From positions 1,623 to 58,552 of the forward strand of contig CAJTVJ010000009.1 of assembly GCA_910579785.1 (NCBI GenBank): DNA of 56,930 nucleotides. Direction: 5' to 3'. Position 1 is the stretch's first letter, and every line of letters starts with the position of its first letter. This document shows, piece by piece, positions 8,390 through 17,600 of this stretch. Origin of the DNA: an uncultured Christensenella sp. (lineage in GTDB: Bacteria > Bacillota > Clostridia > Christensenellales > UBA3700). The position numbers and the translations under genes were made by a program. The notes under the pieces are model-generated. The model was not told the DNA's origin, made no database searches, and saw only the letters and a program-made list of their open reading frames with translations.

Positions 8390-8938
8390 ATGGACGAAAA
8401 GAAAAAGAAGATTATCAAACAAAGCGTGATGATATCAGTTGCGGCGGTGTTTATTATACTTGGAATTATGTCGATAATACAGGCTACCGGCAGCAATGCA
8501 GGACTTGGATATATCAGCGCGATACCAAACGTAATATTGCGATACGTAGTAGTTATCGTCACAAATGCTGTCGGCATTATGCTTATGTCTACGGCGGCAG
8601 GCACTTTTGAAGGCAGGGTAAAAAACATATTTGCTATTACAGTATGCGTATATAGCACAATAATGACGGTGCCGCTTTTCTTGGCGTTTGTGCTTATGTT
8701 TCCGGCAGGAGCGGGCGCAGCTTTGCCTGAATTCTTGCAATCAATGGTAGGTGAGATCGTCGTTGCTTTTCAAAAGCTTGTAGGCAACAACGGTTGGCAA
8801 TATGTCATATATACGCTTGGTACGATAATGGGCGCAGTGTTTTTGGCAGTGCCGATTATATCCACATACTGCACTGTCAAGGATATTGATTTGATAAAGG
8901 TCATAAAGGCAAAAGCTGGCAAAAAGACAGTGAGCTAA
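8390..8938 (+). CDS. Four-helix membrane protein, unknown function
   Basis: A 182-residue protein with a charged N-terminus (MDEKKKKIIKQ) and about four hydrophobic segments near residues 13-33, 46-66, 82-108 and 138-160. It ends in a basic tail (KAKAGKKTVS). GGGGGAAGA lies directly before the ATG at 8390. The frame is open back to a TTG at 8324, but that TTG lies inside the promoter and is rejected. I recognise no family. It is monocistronic, with its own promoter and a strong terminator. Topology suggests both ends are inside the cell. Confidence 0.7.
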   Translation: MDEKKKKIIKQSVMISVAAVFIILGIMSIIQATGSNAGLGYISAIPNVILRYVVVIVTNAVGIMLMSTAAGTFEGRVKNIFAITVCVYSTIMTVPLFLAFVLMFPAGAGAALPEFLQSMVGEIVVAFQKLVGNNGWQYVIYTLGTIMGAVFLAVPIISTYCTVKDIDLIKVIKAKAGKKTVS

Positions 8939-8981
8939 ATCAAAATAATTGTGCAAGTCAGGCACTTTGCATTGCATCTTT

Positions 8982-9018
8982 AAAGACACTCACAAAATAA
9001 AGTGAGTGTCTTTGTATT
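8982..9018. terminator. Terminator between convergent genes
   Basis: AAAGACACTCAC (8982-8993) and GTGAGTGTCTTT (9002-9013) form a perfect 12-bp stem with an 8-nt loop. It can serve the rightward membrane-protein gene and the leftward gene ending at 9059. Confidence 0.85.
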
Positions 9019-9058
9019 TCCATTATATTTAAAAATTTGCTCTTAAATATTCGTCATA

Positions 9059-9766
9059 TCAGATAAAGAAGATTGATAGCGCAAATAGGCATTGAGCGGT
9101 GTAGTAACTTAGTATTATATAGTAATCGTGAGTCTTTGGCAATTTGAGACTTGGCGCAAACCATGACACCCCCAATACCGAATCCGACGTGATAAATAAT
9201 ACGCATCCAATGAGGTTGAGCAATGTAAAAGCATTTACTCCGCGCACAATCATCAAGTTGATGGAAGACGTAAGTATCAAGTTGAGCGCAAGATAATATA
9301 TGATAAGCATAATATTCTGCGCTTTGCTTGAAGTCAGCACTTTGCATGCAAATATAAGATAAATGATTGGCAAAACTATCAATGTAGGCAGTAGGTAAAG
9401 TTTAAATTCTTCCAACATAAGGAAGTTGAACATATAGCACAGATGTCCGAGGAAAAAGAAAGCGACGCCGGCAGTTTGTATTAAGTTTTTTCTCTTTGGG
9501 TGGGTGTTGCCGCCCTCGTATAGGCACAAAAATATATCTCCAATGAGTCCGAGTATCAGACCGATTATGACAATAAGCGAATAGGTGCGTTCTTTTCCGC
9601 TGTGACTTGATAAATAAAAAGCAAGTATTCCGGTAGCCACAAAACAGAGCGAGCCGCACGTTTTGGCAATTAGTTCAAAGTCATAGTTGCCTTTTGATTT
9701 AGAAAAAGACTTAATAAAGCCGAGAATAAGACATATGCCTACTAATACGTACATCAATGCTTCCAT
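9059..9766 (-). CDS. YhhN/TMEM86-family membrane protein (lysoplasmalogenase family)
   Basis: A 235-residue protein with about eight transmembrane helices. Family-like features are LIGDIFL in the first half, LFITSDSVLGV near residue 196, and the C-terminal YYTAQCLFALS. This pattern of two conserved acidic residues in membrane helices and a terminal YxxAQ is that of the YhhN/TMEM86 family; the animal members hydrolyse the vinyl-ether bond of lysoplasmalogens. Clostridia often make plasmalogens, so a lipid role is reasonable but inferred. No clear Shine-Dalgarno precedes the ATG at 9766, and MYVLVG five codons in is an alternative start. The gene stands alone. Confidence 0.72.
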   Translation of the reverse strand: MEALMYVLVGICLILGFIKSFSKSKGNYDFELIAKTCGSLCFVATGILAFYLSSHSGKERTYSLIVIIGLILGLIGDIFLCLYEGGNTHPKRKNLIQTAGVAFFFLGHLCYMFNFLMLEEFKLYLLPTLIVLPIIYLIFACKVLTSSKAQNIMLIIYYLALNLILTSSINLMIVRGVNAFTLLNLIGCVLFITSDSVLGVSWFAPSLKLPKTHDYYIILSYYTAQCLFALSIFFI

Positions 9767-9996
9767 ATATCTATTAAACCATATCTTATATTATATGTCA
9801 ATAGCGAATATGTACGATTTTGACAATTTATGGATATTTTGCAAAAGTTTATTTAATTATATGTCTTTATATGCGATTATAAGTGAAAAAATACAATTCA
9901 AATCAAAACATTGCAAAAATTATATCAATGTCATAGTTTGTTATGACCAAAGTGAGTGGCTATCTATGCCGTCGCTTTCGCTCCTTACGACATGTG

Positions 9997-10025
9997 GTCA
10001 CCTCGACCGTAGAGGAGAGGTCTAA
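9997..10025 (+). repeat. Single hairpin-repeat arm (ACCTC/GAGGT form)
   Basis: Forward arm of the dispersed repeat. It is preceded by an extra recurring stretch (9965-9990) also seen next to the arm at 23153-23170. It lies 25 bp left of the inverted repeat that starts the flavoprotein cassette. The rest of 9767-9996 shows no gene. Confidence 0.8.
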
Positions 10026-10111
10026 TCAAATTATAACGTAACACATAACAAAAGGGTGGCGGTTACCGTAATTCCCACAGGGAATTTAATAAAACGCAAA
10101 TAAAAAGATTT

Positions 10112-10184
10112 AGGCATAGCGTTAAGCTGTGCCTTTTCTGTACTTTTTTTCGTGGACGAATTAGGCTACTCGTAGCCTAGTGAG
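10112..10184 (+). terminator. Two hairpins left of the flavoprotein promoter
   Basis: AGGCATAGC (10112-10120) pairs with GCTGTGCCT (10126-10134) and is followed by TTTTCTG, a terminator-like structure. A second hairpin, TAGGCTA/TAGCCTA, lies at 10162-10179. No gene ends just upstream, so the first may insulate the cassette from outside transcription. Confidence 0.5.
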
Positions 10185-10223
10185 ATATAGATATGTTTTA
10201 TATTTCCCGCAAAATTCAATCGG

Positions 10224-10252
10224 TTGCGTTCTTTCATTTTTCGTGATATAAT
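10224..10252 (+). promoter_or_regulatory. Promoter of the flavoprotein gene
   Basis: TTGCGT (10224-10229), 17 bp, TATAAT (10247-10252) with TG one base upstream (extended -10). Confidence 0.7.
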
Positions 10253-10287
10253 GATTATACGATATACAGTAATTTAGCGGAGATTAC

Positions 10288-11004
10288 ATGAAAATAACAG
10301 TGATAAACGGCACAGAGAAACACGGCGTTACATATCACTTAAAGGAGGTTTTTCTGAAAAACCTTCAAAGCGCAGACGTAGTTGAATTTTATTTGCCGAA
10401 AGATTGCCCGTCTTTTTGTATGGGCTGTACAAGCTGCTTTATGAAAGGAGAACAATACTGCAAGGATTTTGCTTACATAAATGAAATCGAAAAATCGTTT
10501 CTCGAATCCGATTTGATTGTCCTGACATCTCCTGCATACGTTATGCACGCAACAGGCGCAATGAAAGCATTATTAGATCATTTCGGTTATCGTTGGATGC
10601 CGCATAGACCCGCGCCCGAAATGTTCGGTAAGCGTGCAGTCATTATTACTCAATGTCTGGGCGCAGGTGCAAAGTCAACGGCGAAAGATATAAAACACAG
10701 TTTGTCTTGGTGGGGTATATCGAAAATCGGTATGTTTCACGGCGCTCTTATGAATGACATTGTTTGGGATAATCTTTCCGAAAAGAAGCGTAAAAAGTTA
10801 ACCGAAAAGTTAAATAAACTTTCCGGTCGATTCGCTAAAATCAATTATGCCAAACCCGCACACACGAAACTTATTACAAAAATCAAATTTATGTTGAGTC
10901 GTCTTATTCAGAAAAAAGTGCGAAAAAGCGGCGGGGCGGGACTTGACTGTGAGTATTGGCATAAAAATGGGTGGCTTGGTAAAAGTCGTCCGTGGAAACA
11001 TTGA
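10288..11004 (+). CDS. NAD(P)H-dependent FMN reductase-like iron-sulfur flavoprotein
   Basis: A 238-residue flavodoxin-fold protein. Residues 1-12 (MKITVINGTEKH) form the first strand and phosphate loop for FMN; LTSPAYVMHATGAMKALLDHF (about 80-100) is the second FMN-contacting region with the SPxY motif. The motif CMGCTSCFMKGEQYC (about 44-58, Cys spacing C-x2-C-x2-C-x7-C) is the type used by iron-sulfur flavoproteins to hold a 4Fe-4S cluster. The C-terminal 60 residues are strongly basic and beyond the core fold. It likely moves electrons in the cytoplasm, perhaps in oxidative defence; the donor and acceptor are unknown. GGAG precedes the ATG. Its Arg codons are mostly CGT/CGA (seven of eight), while neighbours use AGA and CGC more, and inverted repeats flank it, so acquisition by transfer is possible. 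Confidence 0.82.
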   Translation: MKITVINGTEKHGVTYHLKEVFLKNLQSADVVEFYLPKDCPSFCMGCTSCFMKGEQYCKDFAYINEIEKSFLESDLIVLTSPAYVMHATGAMKALLDHFGYRWMPHRPAPEMFGKRAVIITQCLGAGAKSTAKDIKHSLSWWGISKIGMFHGALMNDIVWDNLSEKKRKKLTEKLNKLSGRFAKINYAKPAHTKLITKIKFMLSRLIQKKVRKSGGAGLDCEYWHKNGWLGKSRPWKH

Positions 11005-11058
11005 TACCGTCGTTTTTATCGGTTAAATTTCAATTTATCTTTCTAAAAGGTTTGTAGT

Positions 11059-11094
11059 AAAAAGCTCTCGAACATATCGTTCGAGAGCTTTTGT
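11059..11094 (+). terminator. Terminator of the flavoprotein gene
   Basis: A long perfect stem, AAAGCTCTCGAAC... with ...GTTCGAGAGCTTT, centred near 11076 and ending in TTTTG. Confidence 0.9.
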
Positions 11095-11186
11095 CCTTGC
11101 TTGAAAGTATAACTCTTAATAATTTAGTTTTTTAATTCCCTATGGGAAGTGCGCTTTATCCGTCACCCTTTGAGTATGTATAATTG

Positions 11187-13682
11187 TTATTTAGATTTCT
11201 TTGCGGCTTTTGCTTCTTCTTTCGCCTTTTGTTTAGCGGCTTTTTTCTTTGCCTTATCTTCTTCGTCGCCGCCTATATTTTTGAGTACCATATGTATGCC
11301 TTTAAAGAACTTTCCATTCATGATGGTGACGACGCCGTCGACCATTTTCATATTAAACATACCTTGTGACGAGAAAGCCAAAGCTCTCATTGGCGACGTC
11401 TTCATTACTTCGTATATCATAAGATAATTGGGGTCGTCCTTGTCGGCTTTCATACTCATTCTTATTGCAGGTTTGGCAATTTTGAGCGCAAACCTTGCAA
11501 GTCCGCTTGTATGCGACATATCTTCAAAAGAGTCGTCTTCGGTGAATTCGCCTTTCTTTGCAATTCTATAATCTTTTTTGATTTTGAGTCCCGACATTGC
11601 TACAAATTCTTCGCGAGTTATCTCCTTGTCCGCGCTTGGAGACATATACCAAGAATCGGACGGGGTAGGGATGATTTCTGCGGTGTCGGTAGACTCGACG
11701 TATACGGTATCTTCCAATCTTATGTCACGGCTTGACGCGCCTATCATGATTTTGAAGTCGCCGCTCTCTACCTGCCAATCGTCGCTATTTGTGTTGTAGA
11801 ATGCAAAGCTGCGCTTGTCGAGACTGAACGTGATTCTCTTCTTCTCGCCTGCTTTGAGGTATATCTTTTCAAATCCTTTGAGCTGTTGCGACGGCATATA
11901 TACGCTTGATTGCACGTCGTTGACGTAGAGTTGGACTATCTCTTTGCCGTCAGTATCGCCGACGTTTTCTACGTCAAGCGTAGCTGTCAATATTTCTTTG
12001 TCAGTGATTTTCTTTGACGATAGCGTCAGATTGGAATACTCAAAATCCGTATAGGAAAGTCCGTGACCGAATGGGAAGAGAACGGGCGCGTTGACGGTGT
12101 TGAAATATCTGTAACCGACAAAAAGTCCCTCTCTGTATTCCACGTTGAATCGAGTGCCGGGGAAGTTTTGCGTCGACGGAACGTCTTGAAGTTTGAGAGC
12201 AAACGTCTCGGCTGTTTTTCCGCATGGATTGGCTTTGCCAAGCAAGAGATCTACGCATGCGTCGCCTGACGTCTGTCCGCCTAGATACATGCACAGTACG
12301 CTGCGTACGTCGTCTATCCAAGGCATTTCTACGCTCGCGCCCATAGTCAATACGACGTTGACGTTCTTGTTGACTTGCGACAGTTCTTTTATCAACAAAT
12401 CGTGGCTCTTTGGCATATTGATGTGTTTTCTGTCAAAGCCCTCTGCTTCATATTTGTTGGGAAGTCCTGCTACGACAAGCACGGTGTCATAATGTTTTGC
12501 CAACTCGACTGCATTTTTGCGAAGCTTGGCATTCTTCTTTTCGCTTTCGTCGGATAGGTCGTAACCGCTTGTAAATTCATATTCTATCCCGGCGTCACGC
12601 AGACTTTGCTCGACGGTGGATATTTTTGTGCAGTTGATAAACGAAGAGCCTGCGCCTTGGAATCTCGGCTCGATAGCAAGTTCGCCGACCAGCAATACGC
12701 TTTGCGATTTAAGCGGCAGCGCGCCGTCGTTTTTGAGCAAGACCGCGCTTTCCGTTGCGATTTTCTTTGCTATCTTGTAATGCTCTTCCTTGTCGTACGT
12801 TGCGTCCTTTGGATTGGAAGTTGAGCGCATTATTAGATCAAGAATTCTGTCGACCGCCTTGTCAAGTACGGCTTCGTCAAGGCTTCCGTCCTTAACAGCT
12901 TTGACTATCAACTTGTCATTCATACCGCCGCTGGACGGCATCTCCAAGTCGTGACCTGCTTTAAGTCCTTCGACTCTCTTGTTGGTCGCGCCCCAATCGC
13001 TGACGACAAGACCTTCAAAGCCCCATTCGTCTCTCAATACCTTGTTGAGCAAAAAGTCGTTTTCTGTCGCGTAGGTGTCGTTGATGAGATTGTATGACGC
13101 CATAATGGTGCGCGGCTGAGACATCTTGACCGCTATTTCAAATGGCAAAAGATACAGCTCTCTCAAAGTTCTCTCGTCGACGACAGAGTTGATTGTCATA
13201 CGATAAGTCTCTTGGTTGTTGGCGCAATAGTGCTTAATGGAGGCGCCTATATTCTTGCTTTGCAATCCGTTGATAAAACTCGCGGACAGCATACCTGCAA
13301 GATATGGGTCTTCTGAAAAATATTCAAAGTTACGTCCGCAAAGGGGACTTCTTTTGATGTTGGTACCCGGTCCCAATACCAAAGCTACGTTTTCTGCCAC
13401 TGCCTCTTCGCCGACGGTCTGTCCAAGCTCGTTGAGAAGAGCCTTATCCCAAGAGGACGCGGTCGCCGAAGCGGTGGGGAAACATATGGCGTCCACCGAT
13501 ACGTTGAGGTTGGTGGAGACGCCGCTGTCGTCTTGCTTTCTAAGTCCGTGAGGTCCGTCGCACATCATGACGGAAGGAATACCCAATCTTTCGATTGCTT
13601 TTGTGTGCCACATGTCTTTGCCGGAACAAAGTCCTGCCTTTTCTTCCAAAGACATCTGGGCAATTAAATTTTCATATTTCAT
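11187..13682 (-). CDS. Beta-glucosidase-like glycosidase, family 3
   Basis: An 831-residue GH3 enzyme that releases beta-linked terminal glucose or related sugars. The N-terminal barrel carries the usual MCDGPHGLR (about 40-48), KHYCANNQE (about 150-158) and nucleophile D229 in VVSDWGATNKR. The second alpha/beta domain spans about 320-530, with no PA14 insertion. FPFGHGLSYTDF (about 540) leads into a fibronectin-III-like domain to about 670. The last 150 residues are a helical extension ending in a Lys/Ala-rich tail (KAKKKAAKQKAKEEAKAAKK), uncommon for the family. There is no signal peptide, so it is probably cytoplasmic. GGGAG precedes the ATG. It has its own promoter overlapped by a 7-bp inverted repeat that may be an operator. 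True substrate (glucoside, xyloside or other) is unknown. Confidence 0.92.
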   Translation of the reverse strand: MKYENLIAQMSLEEKAGLCSGKDMWHTKAIERLGIPSVMMCDGPHGLRKQDDSGVSTNLNVSVDAICFPTASATASSWDKALLNELGQTVGEEAVAENVALVLGPGTNIKRSPLCGRNFEYFSEDPYLAGMLSASFINGLQSKNIGASIKHYCANNQETYRMTINSVVDERTLRELYLLPFEIAVKMSQPRTIMASYNLINDTYATENDFLLNKVLRDEWGFEGLVVSDWGATNKRVEGLKAGHDLEMPSSGGMNDKLIVKAVKDGSLDEAVLDKAVDRILDLIMRSTSNPKDATYDKEEHYKIAKKIATESAVLLKNDGALPLKSQSVLLVGELAIEPRFQGAGSSFINCTKISTVEQSLRDAGIEYEFTSGYDLSDESEKKNAKLRKNAVELAKHYDTVLVVAGLPNKYEAEGFDRKHINMPKSHDLLIKELSQVNKNVNVVLTMGASVEMPWIDDVRSVLCMYLGGQTSGDACVDLLLGKANPCGKTAETFALKLQDVPSTQNFPGTRFNVEYREGLFVGYRYFNTVNAPVLFPFGHGLSYTDFEYSNLTLSSKKITDKEILTATLDVENVGDTDGKEIVQLYVNDVQSSVYMPSQQLKGFEKIYLKAGEKKRITFSLDKRSFAFYNTNSDDWQVESGDFKIMIGASSRDIRLEDTVYVESTDTAEIIPTPSDSWYMSPSADKEITREEFVAMSGLKIKKDYRIAKKGEFTEDDSFEDMSHTSGLARFALKIAKPAIRMSMKADKDDPNYLMIYEVMKTSPMRALAFSSQGMFNMKMVDGVVTIMNGKFFKGIHMVLKNIGGDEEDKAKKKAAKQKAKEEAKAAKKSK

Positions 13683-13694
13683 ATTTTCACTCCC

Positions 13695-13746
13695 ATGTTA
13701 TTCCACATAACATTATTATCGTATCATATGCAAAAGATTTTTTCAA
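13695..13746 (-). promoter_or_regulatory. Promoter and possible operator of the GH3 gene
   Basis: Minus-strand TTGAAA (13741-13746), 17 bp, TACGAT (13718-13723). Around the expected start point is a perfect inverted repeat ATGTTAT-N5-ATAACAT (13695-13713), well placed for a repressor. Confidence 0.6.
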
Positions 13747-13825
13747 CAACTGCGCTAAAAGTTTTTTTAATTTCGACAATATTTTTTATAAAACTGTCAT
13801 ACGCTGATTTGCGGAAGGGTAGATA

Positions 13826-13856
13826 AGTATAAAAAAATACGGCATATGCCGTATTT
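13826..13856 (-). terminator. Terminator of the XRE regulator gene
   Basis: The 22-bp palindrome at 13835-13856 (core ACGGCATATGCCGT) is followed on the minus strand by a run of T. Confidence 0.85.
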
Positions 13857-13920
13857 GATCGCACTGCGATATCAGCGCAAATTCTTACGCTTTGTCTTCA
13901 ATGCTGTGAGTTTATCTTGA

Positions 13921-14136
13921 TTACTCGCCCTTCTTGACAGGAGTGTGTCCGACAAGCTCGTCGATGGATACTTCAAGATAATCTGCAAGTATGCAAAGGC
14001 CTTCTATGCTTGGCTGGCAAGTTCCGTTCTCATAGTGAGAAATAGTACGTTGCGAAACACCGAGTAATTCGGCTAGGACAGTTTGCGATACTCTTTTGAG
14101 TTTTCTATAAATTCTCAAGTTGTTACTAAAATTCAT
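13921..14136 (-). CDS. XRE-family helix-turn-helix regulator
   Basis: A 71-residue DNA-binding protein that is almost entirely a Cro/CI-type HTH domain. RIYRKLKRVSQTVLAELLGV (about 7-26) holds the first two helices and SQRTISHYENGTCQPSIEGL the recognition helix and following turn. The rest (LADYLEVSIDELVGHTP) is the standard last helix. The start at 14136 is chosen because AGAGGGG lies upstream; the frame is open for 20 more codons but those lie over the leader. Small regulators like this often repress their own promoter or a neighbour. Here the neighbours are the GH3 gene (same strand) and the large lipoprotein gene (divergent). No target can be assigned. Confidence 0.88.
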   Translation of the reverse strand: MNFSNNLRIYRKLKRVSQTVLAELLGVSQRTISHYENGTCQPSIEGLCILADYLEVSIDELVGHTPVKKGE

Positions 14137-14186
14137 TTTAGGACCCCTCTGGTACGTACTCGGGCAATTACTCACCCTGTGAATAT

Positions 14187-14215
14187 AATATAGCATATTT
14201 TTTTGTTAATTGCAA
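14187..14215 (-). promoter_or_regulatory. Promoter of the XRE gene
   Basis: Minus-strand TTGCAA (14210-14215), 17 bp, TATATT (14187-14192). The palindrome GTACGTAC lies in the leader at 14153-14160. Confidence 0.6.
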
Positions 14216-14560
14216 GTAAAATCTTAAAAAATTTTGTCATACTTTGCAATATAGGCGCATAAGATAAGTTATTTTGTCAAAAAATATCAAGAATATGTCA
14301 GTTTTGTTTTTATATGCAAGGAAGAAATAATAGTTTTATATCTAAAATTTTATCAAAAATAAGGCAAGTTTCTTTAAATATATATTAAAATATTCACAAA
14401 ACGTGGGTTATGAAGCCTAAATTTTGCCGTTATGGTAAATACATAAATTATCACGAATTGATATAAAAAATATTACATATTCGATTACTGTGCCAAAAAG
14501 TAAATAATAATTAGGCTGCCATTTCACATAATATATATATAAAAATATAATAATAAACGG
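14216..14560. other. A+T-rich divergent intergenic region, no gene seen
   Basis: This stretch between the divergent XRE and lipoprotein promoters is very A+T-rich, with runs such as ATATATATAT near 14531. I see no copy of the dispersed hairpin repeat, no convincing open frame and no stable hairpin. It may bind regulators of either gene, but nothing specific is visible. Confidence 0.5.
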
Positions 14561-14589
14561 TTGATATTCTCTATTGCTTTTGTTATAAT
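14561..14589 (+). promoter_or_regulatory. Promoter of the large lipoprotein gene
   Basis: TTGATA (14561-14566), 17 bp, TATAAT (14584-14589). Confidence 0.75.
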
Positions 14590-14623
14590 AAAGCAGTACA
14601 ACCACGATTACAAAGGAGTGAAT

Positions 14624-17600
14624 ATGAGAAAGAAACTCAATTTGGTAATTTGCATAATGATTGCCGTATGTATATTTATATTTGCTACGGCATGTCAGCC
14701 AAAGGATCCAGATGGATTGATAAAACTTTCTACGCCAAAAAATTTGTCGCTCAACGGCGGCACTTTGAGTTGGGATGAGGTGAGGAACGCCAAAGTTTAT
14801 TATATCTTGGTAGAAGGTAAGCAATTAGAGAAAACTGCAACGACGACGACTTTTGATTTGGGCTCGGCAGTAGAGGGTTACGGTAATTTCTCGGTTGCGG
14901 TAAAAGCTTACGGCGACGGCGAGAAATACGGCGCAAGCGACGTAAGTCAGCCGATAGTCTATCACAAGGGCAATGCTCTCAACACGCCGCAGGTGACAAT
15001 CGAGGACGGAGTCGCAAGATGGCAAGCTGTGGAATTTGCAGCCAATTATTCTATCAAGGTCACTGACAGCGACAACAAGCTTTTGGACGAGCAAGTCAGC
15101 CAAGACCTATATTATGACTTTACGAAAAAGGGAGCGGACGACGAGGACGGTCTTTATTCAAAGAACGGCGCGTATAAAATCGCAGTAACTGCAAATCCGG
15201 CAGAGGACAACGAAAAGTATTCTCCCTCGCTTGCAGGCTTTGCGACGTATTATAATTCCGTCACGCTTTCTGTGCCGAAGTTTTCTTATATGACGAGTAC
15301 GACTTTGAGATGGGACACCGTCTCCAATGCGACCAACTATACGGTAAGAAAGACTTTTGAGGACGGCACTTATGAAGAGAACACCACAACGGGCACGAGT
15401 TACAGCTACCGCACCAAGTTTGATTTGGAAAAAGTGGGCAAGTATTATTTCTCGGTAAGAGCCAACGGCGATAATCAAGTTTATTATACGAGTGAATTTT
15501 CAGCGCAGGACGAAGAATACAGCATTACCAAAATCGCTCCGCTCAACGCTGACGACATAATATTAAAATACGACAGAGCGTCGGCAAATCTGTCTTGGAA
15601 GATTGCCGCAGATTCTTTGGCAACGCAGATCACGCTTGATTTCAGCGCAATGTTGCCTGACGGAACTGTCAAACTCGAAAATTCAGTGTTGAAGCAGACG
15701 ATATCCAATACGGTAAAATTCGTCAGCGGCGACGTGTACGACTACTATGAATATTCGGGCGAGTCGGTAGTAAAAGGCGAAGGAAAGCTTGTCGTATACA
15801 ATATGGGCGGATACGTCAAGATACGCTATGACAGCAAAGATTATTTCCTCAAAGACAAGTCTGACAAAGACGTGCTTTGGAAAGATTATAAATCGGGATC
15901 GAGTATCGATATAGTTTGCGACAAGAGCAACGCCGACGCTATCAAATTCGTTCATGACGCTCAACAGCTCAACGATTCTTCAACGGGCGACCTTCTCGTT
16001 CAGAATACCAACGAAAAGGAAGACGTATTCGGCTCGGACGGCAGACAGCTTTATTATTTTGAAGACGTGGACGGCGAGAGTAAGATAGAAATTCAAAAGA
16101 CATTGGAATATGACGCCGACGGTAAGGTGACGTATCATGCTTTCAAGCTGTGTCTTGACGACGTATTTTTTAAAGAAGTAGAAAATGAGGAAGACGGAAA
16201 GGGATACGAATATAATTTCAGCGATCAATATTACGGTCTTATATACGACGTGTCGCTCTCGGCGGACAGAGATTCTAAGAACTATCTTGCCAGCGAAAGC
16301 GCGGCTCCGGTAGGAAAATATCTGAGCTATAAGATACCTGAGAAAAACGAGGCGGGCGCTTTCGTCGTAAACAATGCGGGCGAGTATGCTTATATTGTGA
16401 TAAATTCATACCTCAACGAAGGCAATACCGATAAGTTTTCTATTGAAGACGATATAAATCTCAACGGCTATGAGATAGTTCAGATAGACACTTTCAAAGG
16501 ATTTATCGAAGGCAACAATCACACCGTTTCGGGTATCGTAGTCGGCAACAGAGTAATGACCTCGGACGGCGTTGTGGAGAGAGCAAACAAAGAGAATATT
16601 CAATATTCTATGTTTGTTGACATTGAAGGCGATCTTAATGCTGTGACTTACGGCGTAGTTCAAAACGTATTTTACGTCGGTATCGGATACGTCGGATATG
16701 ATACGGAAGAGCTTGACAGCGAAATCAAATCCATCGCAGTTGCGCCGATAGCTATCAACAACAGGGGAGTTATCCGCAACGTGCTTGTACAAAGCGACGA
16801 GATTTCTGCCGAAGGCGCAGACGTTGCAGGTATGGTCGTCAACAACTACGGATATATCAACACGGCTTCTGTATATGCAAATCTCAAAGGCAGAAACGTC
16901 GGCGGAGTTGCTGTCAACAACTATGAAAGCACGCTGATTGCAGGAGTAGGTTTTTACGGTGAAATCACTTCTTCTTTGGGTGAGATTTTGACTGACGGCG
17001 TCAAGCAGATAGGCGGCGCAGGCTTTGCAGTCAACAATAAAGGCTCTATCTCAGACTCGTTTGCAATAGGCAACGTATCCGTTACGGCAACCGGACTTGA
17101 CAATATCTACGCAGGCGGTTTTGTCGCGATCAACAGCGGCGCGATAGAGAGATCTTACAGCGGTGAATTTACTCTCAACAACGTCTATACAAAAGTATCT
17201 GCCAACGGTGACAATGCTTACGCAGGCGGCTTTGTAGGACGCAATGACAGTGGGTCTATCAAATGGTGCTATTCGACAAATAAGGTTACGGCAAGTCTGT
17301 ATGCAGGCGGTTTTGTAGGATTTAACAATGCTGCAATATCGGGAAGCTATTCTACCGGCGGAACAGATCGTACTGGTACTCACAGAGGAGCTTTTGCGGC
17401 AACAAGCAACGGCACTATCACCAATTCGATATGTTATTCGACAGACGATTGGGCAAAGGATGAATATGTCGAGATACTCAATTCAAGCAGCCAGCTCGGT
17501 TCAATACTTGACGTAGTCAATGCTGACGGAGAAAATATGTTTAGCGATATGAGAGAAAGTAGCTACCGTATTCCCGTTTTAGCTAATATGATATACACCA

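Larger units (their letters stand above)
10051..11171. mobile_element. Possible non-autonomous element carrying a flavoprotein gene
   Basis: The left end 10051-10094 and the reverse complement of the right end 11126-11171 share AAAGGGTG, then CGG, then a small TTCCC...GGGAATT hairpin followed by an A-rich run. I judge roughly three quarters of positions matched over about 44 bp. Between them lie two hairpins, one promoter, one gene and its terminator, and no transposase. No target-site duplication is obvious. This could be a transposon-derived cassette, or simply two copies of an inverted intergenic repeat. Confidence 0.45.

Noticed and set aside
9687..10025. A 112-codon rightward frame over the YhhN 5' region
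   Set aside because: It overlaps the opposite-strand gene and a repeat arm, with no ribosome site and no domain.
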